A program made the translations under genes and the position numbers. Below, piece by piece: positions 1 to 7,658 of a DNA stretch of 64,000 bases (position 1 is the stretch's first letter; each line of letters begins with the position of its first letter). The stretch covers positions 168,631 to 232,630 of the forward strand of contig CACZZZ010000009.1 in NCBI GenBank assembly GCA_902785825.1, in the 5' to 3' direction. Source of the stretch: an uncultured Bacteroidia bacterium (lineage in GTDB: Bacteria; Bacteroidota; Bacteroidia; Bacteroidales; UBA932). The notes under the pieces are model-generated. The model did not search any database and was not told the origin of the DNA. It saw only the letters and a list, made by a program, of their open reading frames with translations.

Positions 1-114
1 CTTCCGGCGTACAGGGCAAAAGACAAGAACGCCATTTTGAATAGCGTTCTTGACTGTGCCTCCAGGATCAACAGGAAGATCTCACAAACAGAAGGCTTGG
101 AGAACCTCCACTGA
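1..114 (+). CDS. 3' end of an unidentified gene cut by the window edge
   Basis: Frame 1 is open from the first base and runs 37 codons to a TGA, ending in residues TEGLENLH. It converges on the dehydratase gene downstream with only 9 bases between the stops. The visible tail is polar and probably helical, and I do not recognise a family from it. It could be the end of a sugar-metabolism gene, but nothing seen here shows this. The reading frame is plausible rather than proven, because only the last 37 codons are present. Confidence 0.4.
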   Translation, partial: LPAYRAKDKNAILNSVLDCASRINRKISQTEGLENLH

Positions 115-123
115 TTCAGTGAT

Positions 124-1461
124 TTAACTCCAGATCCTATCGTTGGAGAATTCCTTGTTCCACTCGTCGGTGGGTTCCCAAAGTCCAGGGATGTCAGGGT
201 TGATTTTCTCGGCGATAAGCTCCTCGTTGAGACTCTCTATTCCAAGGCCGGGACCGTCAGGAACGGTGATAAACCCGTCTTTGACAAGAGGTTCCGGAAG
301 ACCCTTCACAAGATCCTGCCACCAAGGGACATCGACGGAATGAAGTTCCATCGCAAGGACATTGTGCATCGCCGCGGCCGCGTGAACCGCAGCCATGCAA
401 CCTACGGGGCTCTCAGCCATGTGGATCGCCACGGCGACACCGTTCTCGTCCGCCATGTCGGCGATCTTCTTGAGCTCAAGCGCTCCGCCGCATGTCAGGA
501 TGTCGGGATGGATCACAGAGACCCCGTGGCCCTTGATAAGCGGCTCGAAATTCTCCTTAAGATAGATGTCCTCTCCAGTGCAGACAGGAACGCACGTGGA
601 GTTCTTTAGACGAATGTACTGGTCTGTGTACATCCACGGGATCATGTCCTCCATCCAGGCGATGTTGTATTTCTCGACCCTGCGGGCGAAACGGATACAA
701 TCCTCAACGCACACGTGACCGAAATGGTCTATCGCCAGAGGTACCTCATAACCAATTACTTCCCTCACATCCTTGACATATTTCTCAAGGATGTCGAGGC
801 CCTTCTCGGTAAGGTGGATGCCGGTGAAAGGATGGGCCGTGGTGACAATGTCGTAGCTTCTCTGCCTTTTGACCATCTCGGATGTCACGGAACCGCTCTG
901 CACATTCAGGATGTGTGGGGCATATTCCTTCATGTCGTCGATAAACCCAAGGGGAGCGTTGATCGCCCCTGGCTCGTCCATCAACAGGCCTATTCCAAGA
1001 TCCATCTTAAGGAAGGTGAAGCCCATCTCCATCCTCTTCTTCAGGGCAAGACCCATAGCGTGGCCGTCATTGTCCTTGCCGTCCGCGTCGGTGTCGCAAT
1101 ATACCCGGATCTTATCCCTGTACTTGCCGCCAAGCATCTGATAGAGAGGTACTCCGTAGGCTTTTCCGGCCAAGTCCCAAAGGGCGATTTCCACTCCTGA
1201 AACTCCTCCACCTTGACGGGAATGTCCTCCGAACTGTTTGATCTTGTGGAACAAACGATCTACGTTGCAAGGGTTTTCCCCGAGAAGACGGCTCTTGAGC
1301 ATCAGGGCGTAGGTCTTGCTCGAGGCGTCTCGCACCTCGCCGTAACCGACAATGCCCTGATTGGTGTAAATCTTCAGCAACGTGCATCTTTTGGGAGCCC
1401 CATCGATGTCGGCGAAGCGAATGTCAGTGATTTTTAGGTTTTGTGGATCAATATTGCTCAT
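124..1461 (-). CDS. Enolase-superfamily (mandelate racemase/muconate lactonizing type) sugar-acid dehydratase
   Basis: About 445 residues with the two-domain enolase-superfamily layout: an alpha/beta capping domain to about residue 125, then a barrel. Visible catalytic landmarks are a Lys in FLKMD near 152, an Asp in AIDHFGH near 245, Glu in WMED near 271 and TGED near 297 (metal ligands), and a His in VAIHMAE near 347. Members of this group remove water from aldonic or uronic acids to give 2-keto-3-deoxy acids. I start at the ATG at 1461, because the codon two residues upstream is a TTG. It is the last gene of a three-gene operon, 13 bases after an SDR dehydrogenase. Substrate is not determined; L-fuconate or another hexonate is possible given the fucosidases upstream. 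Confidence 0.85.
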   Translation of the reverse strand: MSNIDPQNLKITDIRFADIDGAPKRCTLLKIYTNQGIVGYGEVRDASSKTYALMLKSRLLGENPCNVDRLFHKIKQFGGHSRQGGGVSGVEIALWDLAGKAYGVPLYQMLGGKYRDKIRVYCDTDADGKDNDGHAMGLALKKRMEMGFTFLKMDLGIGLLMDEPGAINAPLGFIDDMKEYAPHILNVQSGSVTSEMVKRQRSYDIVTTAHPFTGIHLTEKGLDILEKYVKDVREVIGYEVPLAIDHFGHVCVEDCIRFARRVEKYNIAWMEDMIPWMYTDQYIRLKNSTCVPVCTGEDIYLKENFEPLIKGHGVSVIHPDILTCGGALELKKIADMADENGVAVAIHMAESPVGCMAAVHAAAAMHNVLAMELHSVDVPWWQDLVKGLPEPLVKDGFITVPDGPGLGIESLNEELIAEKINPDIPGLWEPTDEWNKEFSNDRIWS

Positions 1462-1474
1462 ATTCAACTATTTA

Positions 1475-2236
1475 TCAAGTGAAGGGAATTGACATGCCAC
1501 CATCGACAGGGATGTCCGTACCGGTAATATAACCGCCTTCGGCAGAGCAGAGAAGCAGCACTGTGGCCGCGATCTCGTCCGGCTGGCCGATATAACCTAC
1601 CGGGATGGAGTTCTCGATCTTCTTCCGGTAGGCCGGGTCAGACAACGCGGCGACATTGCGGATGGTCTCTATGCACCCAGGGGCCACATTGTTGATGTTG
1701 ATCCCGTCCGCCGCAAGCTGGACGGAAAGGGTCAGCACCAGGTTGCGGATTCCGGCCTTTGATGCCGCATAGACAGCCATCGCAGTGTTCGGGCGGTATT
1801 GCTGGACGCTACCGATAGTGACGATCCTGCCCCAATGTTTCTCCCTCATTCCTGGAACGCAAGCCTGGATAAGCGCGAGTGTGGAGTAAAGATTAACCCT
1901 CATCTGGAAGTCGAACTCATCCACGGTAATATTCTCCCAAGCATTCCTGATCTGCACCGAGGCATTCAAGACGAGAATGTCCACCGTAAGGTCGTTTTCT
2001 TTCATGAAAGCCTCGAAATCCTCTTTGACCGTAGGTTTCGAGAGATCATATTTCCATGTCAGGAAATCAGCGCCCTCAGCTTTGAGAGTCTCGATTGTCT
2101 TGGCCGCGACTTCGTCGTTGGACCGCCAATTGATTATAACCCGGGCACCTTGCCTCGCGAGAAGCAGGGCAGTGGACTTGCCGATTCCTTGTCCGCTTCC
2201 GGTCACAAGTGCCGTTTTTCCTTTAAGATCAAACAT
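1475..2236 (-). CDS. Short-chain dehydrogenase/reductase (SDR)
   Basis: 253 residues, the usual length of a classical SDR. The N-terminal TGSGQGIG is the glycine-rich NAD(P) site, NAS near residue 91 is the structural motif that stabilises the sheet, and YAASK near residue 155 supplies the catalytic Tyr and Lys. The C-terminus ends in the typical TGTDIPVDGGMS stretch. It lies 12 bases downstream of an MFS transporter and just upstream of an enolase-superfamily dehydratase, so it probably oxidises or reduces a sugar, sugar acid or keto-deoxy sugar acid in the same pathway. The exact substrate cannot be read from the sequence. Confidence 0.9.
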   Translation of the reverse strand: MFDLKGKTALVTGSGQGIGKSTALLLARQGARVIINWRSNDEVAAKTIETLKAEGADFLTWKYDLSKPTVKEDFEAFMKENDLTVDILVLNASVQIRNAWENITVDEFDFQMRVNLYSTLALIQACVPGMREKHWGRIVTIGSVQQYRPNTAMAVYAASKAGIRNLVLTLSVQLAADGININNVAPGCIETIRNVAALSDPAYRKKIENSIPVGYIGQPDEIAATVLLLCSAEGGYITGTDIPVDGGMSIPFT

Positions 2237-2248
2237 TTCCGTATAGAA

Positions 2249-3478
2249 TTATTGAGTTGTAACCATGTCTTTCTTGGCGGTAAACACCAAGGCGATTATT
2301 ATGCACACCGCTCCAGCAAGAGCGAAAATGGCCAAAGAGGCGAAGGCTGTCCTGATCGAGAAAGCGTCGCTCAACACACCCATCACAAGCGGTCCGAGCG
2401 CTCCGAAAAGGCATCCGCCGCTGCCGAATATTCCGGTAGCCATGGCCCTGTATTTGGGATCTATGACTTCCAGAAGCGCGGCGTAAAGATTAGAGTCATA
2501 AACACCTGTCGCGAAGCCGAAAAGAAGGATCGTGATAATCATGACCGTCAGTCCGGTAGCCCTGGACATAATCAGGATGAAGGGGATGCAGAGCAAGATA
2601 CCGGCAAGCTCGACAATGAACCTGATAGTCGGTTTCTTCGGTTTCATCTTGTCGGAATATCTTCCGGCCAGAGTCACACCGATGAAAGCTCCGAGATAGA
2701 ACCAGAACACACCATGGAACACAGCTGTCAGGGGAGCCATCTCGGGGAAAGCCCTCATCATGAACACAGGAGTCCAAAGCTTGACTCCGTAAAGGGCGAA
2801 GAAATAGAAACCGAGAGCGGCCATCATCCATAGGGCTGTGGGCTTGGAGAAAAACGCCGCAAGTGCCTTTTTAACAGAGACTTCTCCCTTTCCTCCCACA
2901 TTCGGGGTGTCTTTCAGGAACAAGACAAGCACCAGGGTCCAGAGCAAGCCGATCACACCAAAGACCCAGAAGGCTTTTCTCCATCCGTCGGCGGAAGTTC
3001 CAGCCAAACGGCTAGCCGCCAGTGAACAAACCACGATTCCCAGATAAATCGCTCCTTGATAAATGCCAAACGCGGTTCCTCTCGTATCGTCGTGAAACTG
3101 CCCGATTAGGGAAGAGTTACAAGGAGGCATGAGAGACTGGCCGACTCCGTTCATAATTCCGTAGGCGATAAGAAGAAGGCCTATTCCCGAGGCGAAACCT
3201 GAAAACAGGATGCCAAGTGAGAACAGAAGGCTGCCAGCGACAAGGATCCACTTTCTGCGGAAGAAATCAGCCGCCAGGCCAGCGAATGGCATCACAATTC
3301 CGAAAGCCCAAGTGAAGGCGCTTCCTACAAGGCCCAAGGAAGTGTCTGAGACACTCCCGCCAAGGGCGGCCTTAATGTCCGGAAGGACAGCCGCATATAT
3401 CTGACGGCTGCCCTGGGCCAGGAAGTACGCAGCTGAAATCAGCGCCAACATGACCCATTTATAGTCAACTTTCTTCAT
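2249..3478 (-). CDS. Major facilitator superfamily transporter
   Basis: 409 residues, very hydrophobic, with about twelve membrane segments in two halves, as expected for MFS. The loop after helix 2 carries AADFFRRK, a form of the MFS cytoplasmic loop motif, and a matching GRYSDKMKPKK loop follows helix 8. It resembles sugar-acid and phthalate/hexuronate-type anion:cation symporters. It is the first gene of an operon with an SDR and an enolase-superfamily dehydratase, so it probably imports the acid or sugar they metabolise. A TAnnTTTG promoter box lies about 45 bases upstream of the start. Confidence 0.88.
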   Translation of the reverse strand: MKKVDYKWVMLALISAAYFLAQGSRQIYAAVLPDIKAALGGSVSDTSLGLVGSAFTWAFGIVMPFAGLAADFFRRKWILVAGSLLFSLGILFSGFASGIGLLLIAYGIMNGVGQSLMPPCNSSLIGQFHDDTRGTAFGIYQGAIYLGIVVCSLAASRLAGTSADGWRKAFWVFGVIGLLWTLVLVLFLKDTPNVGGKGEVSVKKALAAFFSKPTALWMMAALGFYFFALYGVKLWTPVFMMRAFPEMAPLTAVFHGVFWFYLGAFIGVTLAGRYSDKMKPKKPTIRFIVELAGILLCIPFILIMSRATGLTVMIITILLFGFATGVYDSNLYAALLEVIDPKYRAMATGIFGSGGCLFGALGPLVMGVLSDAFSIRTAFASLAIFALAGAVCIIIALVFTAKKDMVTTQ

Positions 3479-3522
3479 GTGTTTTATATTCTAAAAATAA
3501 AAGAAATCCTTTGTGGCTTATA

Positions 3523-3530
3523 CAAATATA
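3523..3530 (-). promoter_or_regulatory. -7 promoter box for the sugar-acid operon
   Basis: Read on the minus strand the sequence is TATATTTG, an exact match to the Bacteroidota -7 consensus TAnnTTTG, 45 bases upstream of the MFS transporter ATG. I see no clear TTTG -33 element at the usual spacing, so strength is uncertain. Confidence 0.6.
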
Positions 3531-3550
3531 AACCATGGCACCCATAAAAT

Positions 3551-3585
3551 AATAAAATGCGGGACTTTTTATCCCGCATTTTATT
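3551..3585 (-). terminator. Rho-independent terminator of the glycan operon
   Basis: A near-perfect hairpin follows the stop codon of the GH29 gene: an arm reading AAAATGCGGGA at 3554-3564 pairs with its complement at 3572-3582 around a 7-base loop. AT-rich flanks extend the stem to 3551-3585 and give a T-rich tail on the minus strand. It separates the glycan operon from the sugar-acid operon. Confidence 0.85.
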
Positions 3586-3606
3586 TTATAAAACAAATCC
3601 AGAGGA

Positions 3607-4971
3607 TTAGATGCCGAACTTCAAGGCAACCGGCTCCTGCTTCATGCCTTTAGGAAGCTTGACTGTCACAACACCGTCTTTGACTGTGGCCTTAACCTTC
3701 TTGCCATTATTAAGGATCGTGACCTTTCCTCCTTTGGGAAGGTTGCCGCTCCAACTCAGGGTAGCGGGCAGAACCTCTTCATCCTTAAGAGCATAGATCG
3801 CATAGAGCGTCTGTCCGTCCTTGGAAGCGTTGAACCAGATGTCCCCGTCGTTGTAATTCTTAGTGATGCGTGTTGAATATATCGCCTCGCCGCAGCGCCC
3901 GAGCCATTCGCCGATCTCCTCGAGAATCGGAATGGCCCTGTCCTCGATAAGTCCCTGAGGAGTAGGGCCTACGCCAAGAGCGAGGCAGCCGCCCTTCGCG
4001 GTGATCTCGGCGAGGATGTCGATGACTTTACGAGCGGTCTTGAAAGTGGGGTTAGGTCCCCATCCCCAGCCGTGGGTCAGAGTGATGCAGGACTCCCAAG
4101 GATGATTCTTCTGCTCTTTGGGAATGCTCTGCTCTGGAGTCTGATAATTCTCGTTAGGCCCCTGGATGGTTCTGTCAACGCTCAACATTCCAGGGTTAAA
4201 TGCGCGGGCTTTCTTTAGGACATCGTTAAGGCCGACCTGATCTCCCTCAATCCAGCCTCCGTCAAGCCAAAGGATGTCGATCTTGCCGTATTTCCCGGTA
4301 GTGAGCTCAAGAAGCTGGTTCTGGGTGAAATCGACATAGCTCTTCCACCACTCGGGACGCTTCTCGATGTTGTAGTTGGGATGACGGTCAGGAGTGGCGT
4401 AATAGGGGTTCCAGAAGCCATGGTGGTGCCAATCCGGCTTTGAGAAATAGGCGCCGATCATGAAATCCTTCTTGCGGAAAGCATCGAAAACGTGCTTGGC
4501 CACATCCCTCTTGGGATTGCTGGCGAAGGGACCCTTAGCAATGCTGAAATCGGTGTACTGAGTGTCGAACATGCAGAAGCCGTCATGATGTTTCGTCGTA
4601 AATATCATGTACTTCATTCCGGCTTTATTAAAGACGTCAGCCCACTGGTCCGGGTTGAAATCGACCGGGTTGAACTCCTTGGAGAGATCCCAGTACCACT
4701 TCTTATAATCCTCATAGACAGAGCCTTCCGGACGACGGATCCATTCCTCGTTGCAGATGGCCCAGGACTCGACCATGCCCTGGGTGGCATAAACGCCCCA
4801 GTGCATCAAGACTCCGAACTTCAGGTCCTGCCACTGGTCAAGTTTCTCAAGGACCTGGGGATCGGTCGGCCACTCGTAACCGTCGGCCTGTTTGACGATG
4901 TCGCCGCGGTTTTGCGCGAAGGCCAGACTACCGGCCAGAAGGGCGCATGTGATAATCAAAAATTTTCTCAT
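3607..4971 (-). CDS. Secreted alpha-L-fucosidase, GH29
   Basis: 454 residues. A Sec signal peptide covers residues 1-20 and ends in SLAFAQ. The mature protein is a GH29 fucosidase barrel: KFGVLMHWGVY near 51-61, TTKHHDGF near 125-132, and IDILWLDGG, in which Asp237 is in the position of the catalytic nucleophile. PWES near residue 292 keeps the W-E pair usual around the acid/base region. The C-terminal ~80 residues look like a small beta domain. The enzyme should release L-fucose from glycans in the periplasm or outside the cell. It is the last gene of a four-gene run (GH29, folK, GH31, GH29), 14 bases after GH31, and is followed by a strong terminator. Confidence 0.93.
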   Translation of the reverse strand: MRKFLIITCALLAGSLAFAQNRGDIVKQADGYEWPTDPQVLEKLDQWQDLKFGVLMHWGVYATQGMVESWAICNEEWIRRPEGSVYEDYKKWYWDLSKEFNPVDFNPDQWADVFNKAGMKYMIFTTKHHDGFCMFDTQYTDFSIAKGPFASNPKRDVAKHVFDAFRKKDFMIGAYFSKPDWHHHGFWNPYYATPDRHPNYNIEKRPEWWKSYVDFTQNQLLELTTGKYGKIDILWLDGGWIEGDQVGLNDVLKKARAFNPGMLSVDRTIQGPNENYQTPEQSIPKEQKNHPWESCITLTHGWGWGPNPTFKTARKVIDILAEITAKGGCLALGVGPTPQGLIEDRAIPILEEIGEWLGRCGEAIYSTRITKNYNDGDIWFNASKDGQTLYAIYALKDEEVLPATLSWSGNLPKGGKVTILNNGKKVKATVKDGVVTVKLPKGMKQEPVALKFGI

Positions 4972-4985
4972 TCTTTTAACTATGG

Positions 4986-7184
4986 TTATTTTGTCATGAA
5001 TTCAAATTTATAATCGCTGAAGGACCAGACTTTTCCGCCTTCCGGAACAATGGCCTTGCCACTTCCCGAGGCCGGATCGGCGCTCAACCTGATCCAAGTG
5101 AAGGCACCCTTCTCGTAATCGTAGGTCTGGCCGTCGTCGTCGTACAAGTCAAACGTAGAGGCCTTGACGCCGTAATGGCGAACGATCACAGGTGCCTGGC
5201 CTTCCGGAACCGCTGTCATCGGCTCATACATAGGAATCATGCCACCTTCCCTGACAAAGACCGGAATCTTGTCCAAGCCAGGTTTGACTGTGATTTTCTC
5301 ACTCTCGCCGACCAGTTTTCCGGTGTAGAAATCATACCATTTCCCCTCCGGAAGCACAACCTCGCGCTTTGTCTCCCCGGCGAAAAGGGGAGCCACAAGA
5401 AGACTCTCTCCCACCATGAACTGGTCTTTCATCTCCTGGCGTCGAGCCATCTTGTACGGATTGTCCGTGGAATCCAGAACCCCCTGATCATAAGTCGCTT
5501 CCATCTCGAAACCAGGCTCAAGGTTCATTGCCCTCACTGGAGGAATACCATCGAAGGCGTAGTGGGCGAACGCGGTGTAGAGATAAGGAATAAGGCTCAT
5601 CCTGAGCTTCATCACCTCCTTCACCTGCCGCTCGACATCCGGGAATGACCAAGGCTTCGTCCCGTCAGCCCAGGCGTTGAGCATGGCGAGCGGGGAGAAG
5701 CAGACAGTCTGCATCCTCCGGAGCCATTCCTCTGAAGTTTTGGAGGCCCTGACTTCAGGCGTCCATAAAACTCCGATGAAAGAGCTGTTTATCAAGGCCG
5801 TGATGAAATCACGATGGTTGTAATAGTCATTGTAAATAACAAAGGGATAGGAAGTTGTGCCGGCATTTCCAGCCCTGACAAGGCCATAGATTCTCTCGTT
5901 CTTCTCCTTGTAGAGTCCTGTCATGAAGCTCTGCATAAGTGAGCCGTAAATCTGCCGCATCTGCTCTCCGGAGATCCCGGAAGGGTATTTGGCCACATCG
6001 GGGGCGACCCAAGAGTCGTAGCCGTCATTCTCATCCATCTTGAACCCGCTGACTCCCTTGCTGATGACATTCTTCTTAAAATGCCGTCCCATGATCTCCT
6101 TGGTCTCTTTCATCGAATAGTCCGGAAGCATCCCGTTCCACTCGGTGTGAGTGCCGGTGAACGGCTCGATCTCGGAGGCTATGTCGCAGTCAGGGGCCAC
6201 TCCTGGATTGACCCAGAGATTGACCTTTATCCCTTGAGCGGACATATTCTTGACAAAAGAGTCGGGGGAGGGGAACCTTTCCGGATCCCACTGGTAGGTG
6301 CAGGGATATGACCGAGTCATCCAACCCGGCTCAAGGCCGATTACCGAAAGCGGGAAGTCTCTCGTTTTAAACTCGTTAACCTCTTCCACAACTTGTTTGT
6401 CGGAATATAAGGTCGGAACTCTCTGCCAGAAGCCGAGTCCCCATTTCGGAGGAAGGACACCGCCGCCGTTGTAGAGATTGAATCTCCGAACTACATCGAG
6501 CATATTTTTCCCGGCGAAAAACACCAGCTCGACCCCTTCTGCCGGCACCAGAAACTCGAGATTGTCGGAATATGGCTGGGGATTCCAGTCCCTGTCAGTG
6601 TTGCGGTTCTGGAGCTTCGGGGGATTCTTGGAGTCTTTCCGGACAGAGGTTCCCGCATAGACATCAATATATCTCGCCGCGTTGATCAGCACCCCATAAC
6701 CTTTGCTGGACACGAAGAACGGCACCGGGGCATGAGTGCGCCCATTATCCGAGCCGCCATAATGGTCCACATGGAGCCTTGTTATCCTGCCACGCTGCTG
6801 AACAGATTTGAAATTAAGCCCGAGGCCATATATTTTCTCTTCCTTTTCAAGGGGGAAACGAATATATGTCTTTCCGTCAAAGACTTCCGTCGTGATCTCG
6901 GACTTGTCAACCGGTAGATCAACCTCTTCGATGGTGTTGATGGCGTTAATCTTTGGCGTGAATTCCAATTCGCTGAGCAGGTTCACCTTGTCCGGCTTCC
7001 CAACCTCAACCTTCCACACCCCGGACGCCACCTTTTGGTATTCCATTCCGCTTCCTGAACTGGATTCTCCGGCCCCTGAAAGGGCATTTCCGGTCCCTGA
7101 GCGGAGCCGAAGGGCCGTTCTAGAGCACCCAATGCAAACCACCAACGCGATAACAAATCCAGCGAATAAAATCCCCTTCCTCAT
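4986..7184 (-). CDS. GH31 glycosidase lipoprotein with a repeat-derived linker
   Basis: 732 residues. The N-terminus ends in VVCIGC, so Cys20 is a likely lipidation site. An N-terminal beta domain is followed by a GH31 barrel: GFWQRVPT near 251, EPGW near 285, and GFKMDEND, in which Asp384 matches the GH31 nucleophile. A C-terminal beta domain ends the protein. GH31 includes alpha-glucosidases, alpha-xylosidases and alpha-galactosidases, and I cannot choose among them. Residues 21-46 are a low-complexity Ser/Gly/Arg/Leu linker; its first part (residues about 23-32) is encoded by a dispersed 29-base repeat. The start overlaps the folK stop by 4 bases (ATGA), implying translational coupling. 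Confidence 0.9.
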   Translation of the reverse strand: MRKGILFAGFVIALVVCIGCSRTALRLRSGTGNALSGAGESSSGSGMEYQKVASGVWKVEVGKPDKVNLLSELEFTPKINAINTIEEVDLPVDKSEITTEVFDGKTYIRFPLEKEEKIYGLGLNFKSVQQRGRITRLHVDHYGGSDNGRTHAPVPFFVSSKGYGVLINAARYIDVYAGTSVRKDSKNPPKLQNRNTDRDWNPQPYSDNLEFLVPAEGVELVFFAGKNMLDVVRRFNLYNGGGVLPPKWGLGFWQRVPTLYSDKQVVEEVNEFKTRDFPLSVIGLEPGWMTRSYPCTYQWDPERFPSPDSFVKNMSAQGIKVNLWVNPGVAPDCDIASEIEPFTGTHTEWNGMLPDYSMKETKEIMGRHFKKNVISKGVSGFKMDENDGYDSWVAPDVAKYPSGISGEQMRQIYGSLMQSFMTGLYKEKNERIYGLVRAGNAGTTSYPFVIYNDYYNHRDFITALINSSFIGVLWTPEVRASKTSEEWLRRMQTVCFSPLAMLNAWADGTKPWSFPDVERQVKEVMKLRMSLIPYLYTAFAHYAFDGIPPVRAMNLEPGFEMEATYDQGVLDSTDNPYKMARRQEMKDQFMVGESLLVAPLFAGETKREVVLPEGKWYDFYTGKLVGESEKITVKPGLDKIPVFVREGGMIPMYEPMTAVPEGQAPVIVRHYGVKASTFDLYDDDGQTYDYEKGAFTWIRLSADPASGSGKAIVPEGGKVWSFSDYKFEFMTK
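7089..7117. repeat. Dispersed palindromic repeat inside the GH31 coding region
   Basis: These 29 bases are identical, in inverted orientation, to 13234-13262. The core reads CTGAGCGGAGCCGAAGGG. The copy is in frame in GH31, directly after the lipobox, and encodes part of an RLRSG-type linker. Confidence 0.85.
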
Positions 7185-7657
7185 TTGTTCAATTTTTTAA
7201 AATATTCCGGAAACGCGTCCCGCAAAGACCGCCTGGCGATCTGCCGCAAAGGAACCATGACGAAAGGCCGGTCCGCAATGCCTTTATGCGGTATCGTAAG
7301 TTCTGGAATATCAATTATTTCTCTTCCGTAAAACAAGATGTCTATGTCGATAATCCTGGAATGGTAAACCCTTTTCCCCTCGGAGTCATATTCCGGAGGA
7401 TCCATCCGCCCCATCTCCCGCTCGATTGATTTTATCATGTACAGCGTCCATAGTGGGCTCTCTGCGGGGATGCGGTACAGAACTGCCGCATTGAGGAACT
7501 TCCCGCCGGAGAACCCCACCGGCTCAGTCTCAATCAGACTGGACAACGCTGAATAGTGAACCCCGAAAGCCTCATCCATCCGGCGCAAAGCTTCAAGGAT
7601 GTTGGCTTCCCGATCCCCGAGGTTGCTTCCAAGTGAGAAATAGACGTTCACCACCAT
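7181..7657 (-). CDS. folK: 2-amino-4-hydroxy-6-hydroxymethyldihydropteridine pyrophosphokinase
   Basis: 158 residues, normal for HPPK. SLGSNLGDREANI at the N-terminus and the family signature region near residue 102, read here as IDIDILFYG, are diagnostic. The enzyme transfers pyrophosphate from ATP to hydroxymethyl-dihydropterin in folate synthesis in the cytoplasm. Its position is unusual: it starts 1 base after the stop of one GH29 gene and overlaps the GH31 start by 4 bases, so it is locked into a glycosidase operon. Other folate genes (thyA, folA) lie far away in this window. Confidence 0.95.
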   Translation of the reverse strand: MVVNVYFSLGSNLGDREANILEALRRMDEAFGVHYSALSSLIETEPVGFSGGKFLNAAVLYRIPAESPLWTLYMIKSIEREMGRMDPPEYDSEGKRVYHSRIIDIDILFYGREIIDIPELTIPHKGIADRPFVMVPLRQIARRSLRDAFPEYFKKLNK

Positions 7658-7658
7658 C

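Noticed and set aside
582..602. CACGTGG at 595 as a third parS site
   Set aside because: The flanks do not continue the palindrome (AACGCACGTGGAGTT), so it fails the ParB consensus. The same holds for the CACGTGG near 24494 and the CACGTGA near 30213.
1799..2833. A 344-codon open frame on the plus strand
   Set aside because: It is antisense to the SDR and MFS genes and its product is a low-complexity, very polar chain without family features.
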